Shown here: in pieces, positions 6,690 through 8,444 of the stretch
How the letters are laid out: every line of letters starts with the position of its first letter
Position numbering within the stretch: position 1 is the first letter of the stretch
Source of the DNA: an uncultured Pseudomonadota bacterium
Lineage (GTDB): Bacteria > Pseudomonadota > Gammaproteobacteria > Burkholderiales > Burkholderiaceae_C
Length of the DNA: 8,444 nt
Assembly: GCA_900320815.1 (NCBI GenBank)
Contig: ONTY01000035.1
Span: forward strand, 4,797-13,240
Reading direction: 5' to 3'
The notes under the pieces: generated by a model
What the model saw: the letters and a program-made list of their open reading frames with translations, nothing else
Database searches by the model: none
Told to the model about the DNA's origin: nothing
Translations under genes and position numbers: made by a program

Positions 6690-6959
6690 TCAGTCTATTA
6701 TCAAGTGCTCGTGGCGCATGCTTGCCACCAGCGCCTCGGCGTCGGCCAGCGCTGTGGCCTCATCCACCTCGTACTCATCGGTCAGCACGCGCGCCACGTC
6801 GGCCACGGCAAACTCCTTGCCTTTCAGCTGCTCATACACAAGCATGGCACTCTCGTTGAGGGCCACCACCTTGGTCATATCGGCCTCGCCGTCGGCCTGC
6901 ATGATGACGATGTTCTCGCCAGCCACCGTGCGCACTTTCTTACGCTCGTCAAATCTCAT
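6690..6959 (-). CDS. PqqD-family protein (peptide-binding chaperone type)
   Basis: This 89-residue protein has the length and pattern of PqqD-like domains: an N-terminal basic beta region (MRFDERKKVRTVAGENIVIM), VVALNESAMLVYEQLKGKEF in the middle (the characteristic LNESA..V/L signature), VADVARVLTDEYEVDEATALADAEAL, and a short helical end. PqqD domains bind precursor peptides and present them to modifying enzymes in RiPP-type pathways. In Bacteroidetes stand-alone PqqD genes often sit beside HPr-kinase-like genes, as here (3-base gap to the next ATG, likely translationally coupled). No precursor peptide or radical-SAM enzyme is visible, so the pathway cannot be named. The start is ATG at 6957-6959 with no Shine-Dalgarno, which is normal for Bacteroidetes. 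Confidence 0.78.
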   Translation of the reverse strand: MRFDERKKVRTVAGENIVIMQADGEADMTKVVALNESAMLVYEQLKGKEFAVADVARVLTDEYEVDEATALADAEALVASMRHEHLIID

Positions 6960-7052
6960 GGTTCTGTTCTGTTATATAATGTCATAACGCAATAACTTCC
7001 GTTTTATTATATGACAAACACCACTCAATAATCAATAACTTGTAACCAATAA
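6960..7052. other. AT-rich intergenic region between pqqD-like gene and insertion sequence
   Basis: The base composition drops sharply to strongly AT-rich. CAATAACTT appears twice in direct orientation (6990-6998 and 7033-7041). It presumably holds the promoter of the pqqD-like gene on the minus strand, but I see no convincing TTTG/TAnnTTTG pair there. Confidence 0.5.
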
Positions 7053-7068
7053 CACTAGTGTCTCTTAA
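7053..7068 (+). repeat. left terminal inverted repeat plus possible target duplication
   Basis: CACTAGTGTCTCTTAA, a perfect 16-base match to the reverse complement of the right end. The first 8 bases are palindromic and may be duplicated target rather than element. Confidence 0.8.
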
Positions 7069-7108
7069 TTATTGTTAAATTAATTTATAATATTCTTATG
7101 CATAGTGT

Positions 7109-7139
7109 TTTGAGCAACAAAACTTGTGTCCGACTTTTG
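7109..7139 (+). promoter_or_regulatory. candidate Bacteroidetes-type transposase promoter
   Basis: TTTG (7109-7112), a 19-base spacer and GACTTTTG (7132-7139) match the Bacteroidetes pattern TTTG-N19-21-TAnnTTTG with a single mismatch at the first base of the -7 box. Transcription would start about 35 bases before the transposase ATG and include the hairpin at 7155-7175. Sequence match only. Confidence 0.35.
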
Positions 7140-7154
7140 AAATGCGTATATTAT

Positions 7155-7175
7155 GGTCTGAATCGAAATCAGACC
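7155..7175 (+). promoter_or_regulatory. hairpin immediately upstream of the transposase start codon
   Basis: GGTCTGA and TCAGACC form a perfect 7-bp stem with a 7-base loop, ending 4 bases before the ATG at 7180. In several IS families a structure at this place hides translation initiation in transcripts entering from outside. The structure is visible; the role is inferred. Confidence 0.5.
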
Positions 7176-7179
7176 GGTT

Positions 7180-8337
7180 ATGCATACAGGAAGTTATGTT
7201 TTTGCTCAAATCACAATGTACTTGCCACAACGGCAATTCAGGAGGATTGTCGCGAAGTACCCGGACAGGACCCATGGATGGGGTTTCTCCCATTGGAACC
7301 ACCTGCTTGTGCTCATGTTCGGGCAACTCATAGGCTGCAGAAGCCTCAGGGAACTTACAGATATAACAACTGCTCATGCTAAAAGGTCTTTCTATCTCGG
7401 ATTTGGTGCGGCAACCGTTGTCAGGAACACCCTCTCGAAAGCCAATATGCTCCGTGAGCCTCGAATCTTCGAGGAATTCGCTTTCTATATGGTGTCTCTT
7501 GCTCAGCGAAGACGAATCACCAAGGAGTTTGAACTTCACGGACGCTTCTACGCTGTCGATTCCACCACAATCGACCTCTGCATGTCCGTCTTTCGTTGGG
7601 CACGCTTCCGCAGTACCAAGTCCGGCATCAAAGTCCACACTCAGATTGACATCGCAACAGAGATACCTGTATTCTATCGCATCACCAATGCCAACGTGCA
7701 TGACACCAAATTCATGGACAGTATTGGGTATGAATCCAATGCTGTATACATTTTTGACCGGGGATATTTCGACCTCGCAAGACTTTCCGCCATACATCTC
7801 TGTGGGGCTTTCTTCGTCATCCGCGAGAAACGGCATCCAAATTTCGAGATTGTCGACGGAGACGAGGCTGTCAATGGAGAAGACAACGTCTTGCTTGACC
7901 AGACAATTCGTTTCACCGGTAACAGAAATAGAGGGAATTACCCAACTGAAATCAGAAGAATTGTCTACTACGCTTCCGACCTTGGGCAGTCTTTCGTCTA
8001 CTACACCAACAACTTCTATCTCGCAGGCAAGGACATTGCCCTGCTTTACCGCTACCGCTGGCAGGTGGAACTTTTCTTCAAATGGATCAAGCAGCATCTC
8101 CAAGTCAAGTCTTTCTGGGGTGATACCGAGAATGCTGTCAGGATACAGATTCACGTCGCCATCATCACATACTGCCTCATTGCAATTATCGAGCACGACC
8201 TCCAACTTGGCAGGCCTGTGGCTCAGGTACTGCGCATACTCGGAAGCTCCTTGTTGGTCAAAGACGACCTGCCGGAACTCTTCGGACGAGGAACTGATGA
8301 TGGAACTGATGACGGTCAACTTGAAATTGAATTTTAA
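7180..8337 (+). CDS. IS4-family DDE transposase (Bacteroidetes type)
   Basis: This 385-residue cut-and-paste transposase has an N-terminal domain (YVFAQITMYLPQRQFRRIV, then SHWNHLLVLMFGQLIGCRSL) typical of the DUF4372-type domain before an IS4 DDE core. Catalytic acids are D127 (YAVDSTTIDL), D193 (YIFDRGYFD) and E297. The IS4 signature Y-2-R-3-E-6-K is perfect: Y290, R293, E297, K304 in YRYRWQVELFFKWIK. The reading frame is intact from ATG at 7180 to TAA at 8335-8337, so the element looks recently active. The acidic tail has a small duplication, GTDD GTDD, from a 12-base tandem repeat. Codon use and GC differ clearly from the left part of the window and fit Bacteroidetes. Confidence 0.93.
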   Translation: MHTGSYVFAQITMYLPQRQFRRIVAKYPDRTHGWGFSHWNHLLVLMFGQLIGCRSLRELTDITTAHAKRSFYLGFGAATVVRNTLSKANMLREPRIFEEFAFYMVSLAQRRRITKEFELHGRFYAVDSTTIDLCMSVFRWARFRSTKSGIKVHTQIDIATEIPVFYRITNANVHDTKFMDSIGYESNAVYIFDRGYFDLARLSAIHLCGAFFVIREKRHPNFEIVDGDEAVNGEDNVLLDQTIRFTGNRNRGNYPTEIRRIVYYASDLGQSFVYYTNNFYLAGKDIALLYRYRWQVELFFKWIKQHLQVKSFWGDTENAVRIQIHVAIITYCLIAIIEHDLQLGRPVAQVLRILGSSLLVKDDLPELFGRGTDDGTDDGQLEIEF

Positions 8338-8349
8338 TTGTTAAATTTT

Positions 8350-8365
8350 TTAAGAGACACTAGTG
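8350..8365 (-). repeat. right terminal inverted repeat plus possible target duplication
   Basis: TTAAGAGACACTAGTG, the exact reverse complement of 7053-7068. It follows the transposase stop by 12 bases. Confidence 0.8.
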
Positions 8366-8384
8366 ACAAAACAATTATTTTTCG

Positions 8385-8431
8385 TATATTTGCAATAAGT
8401 TTATTTTAATTTATGGATAATATTATATTTG
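8385..8431 (+). promoter_or_regulatory. two TATATTTG motifs like Bacteroidetes -7 boxes
   Basis: TATATTTG occurs at 8385-8392 and 8424-8431, both exact matches to TAnnTTTG. No TTTG is correctly placed upstream of either, so these are partial promoter matches in the AT-rich flank of the insertion sequence. They may drive a gene beyond the window. Confidence 0.3.
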
Positions 8432-8444
8432 CGCAATATACTAA

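Larger units (their letters stand above)
7053..8365 (+). mobile_element. complete IS4-family insertion sequence
   Basis: The element is bounded by CACTAGTGTCTCTTAA at 7053-7068 and its exact reverse complement at 8350-8365, with one intact transposase between. Because CACTAGTG is itself a palindrome, the same bases can be read as part of the terminal inverted repeat or as an 8-bp target duplication. In the latter reading the element is 7061-8357 (1297 bp), with 8-bp inverted ends TCTCTTAA. Shorter duplications (ACTAGT, CTAG) are equally compatible. ATTGTTAAATT also occurs in direct orientation near both ends (7071-7081 and 8337-8347). Confidence 0.85.

Noticed and set aside
5613..6995. 460-residue plus-strand open frame
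   Set aside because: It runs antisense across both halves of the chimera and pqqD, is very histidine/arginine/alanine-rich, and crosses the junction without any protein family signal. High GC produces such frames.
7096..8319. 407-residue open frame on the minus strand across the insertion sequence
   Set aside because: It is the complement of a clear IS4 transposase with all catalytic residues; the antisense protein has no recognisable domain.

Overview
The window looks like two different genomes joined together. Roughly positions 1 to 6355 are uniformly GC-rich and carry genes typical of a betaproteobacterium, probably Burkholderiales (Comamonadaceae-like; inferred from protein style, not tested). 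Roughly 6360 to 8444 look like Bacteroidetes (Prevotella/Porphyromonas-like). This part has moderately GC-rich PqqD and HprK-like sequence, then very AT-rich intergenic DNA, an IS4-family element with a Bacteroidetes-style transposase, and TATATTTG promoter-like motifs. The switch falls inside one open reading frame, near residue 110 of a 309-codon ORF (5757..6686, minus strand).

Betaproteobacterial part, left to right. The 3' part of a putative molybdenum-carrier (Rossmann, YpsA/LOG-like) gene on the plus strand runs in from the left edge. It overlaps tail-to-tail with a minus-strand xerC-type tyrosine recombinase. Next, all on the minus strand, come a predicted lipoprotein and a bactofilin, 2 bases apart and so probably one operon; then a sensor kinase and an OmpR-family response regulator, forming a two-component operon with a likely intrinsic terminator at its end and repeats upstream; then a 141-residue protein I do not recognise. 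Last is the C-terminal two thirds of phosphatidylserine decarboxylase.

Bacteroidetes part. The N-terminal ~110 residues of the fused ORF resemble the front of the HPr-kinase-like proteins found in Bacteroidetes peptide-modification loci. Three bases upstream is a pqqD-like gene, the usual partner of such kinases. An AT-rich intergenic region follows, then a complete IS4-family insertion sequence (DDE transposase, matching termini, a hairpin just before the start codon), and about 80 bases of AT-rich flank.

The central observation is this inter-phylum junction. An assembly or amplification chimera is the simplest explanation. A real recombination that fused the genes in frame is possible but needs read-level proof. 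I found no tRNA, rRNA or CRISPR array.
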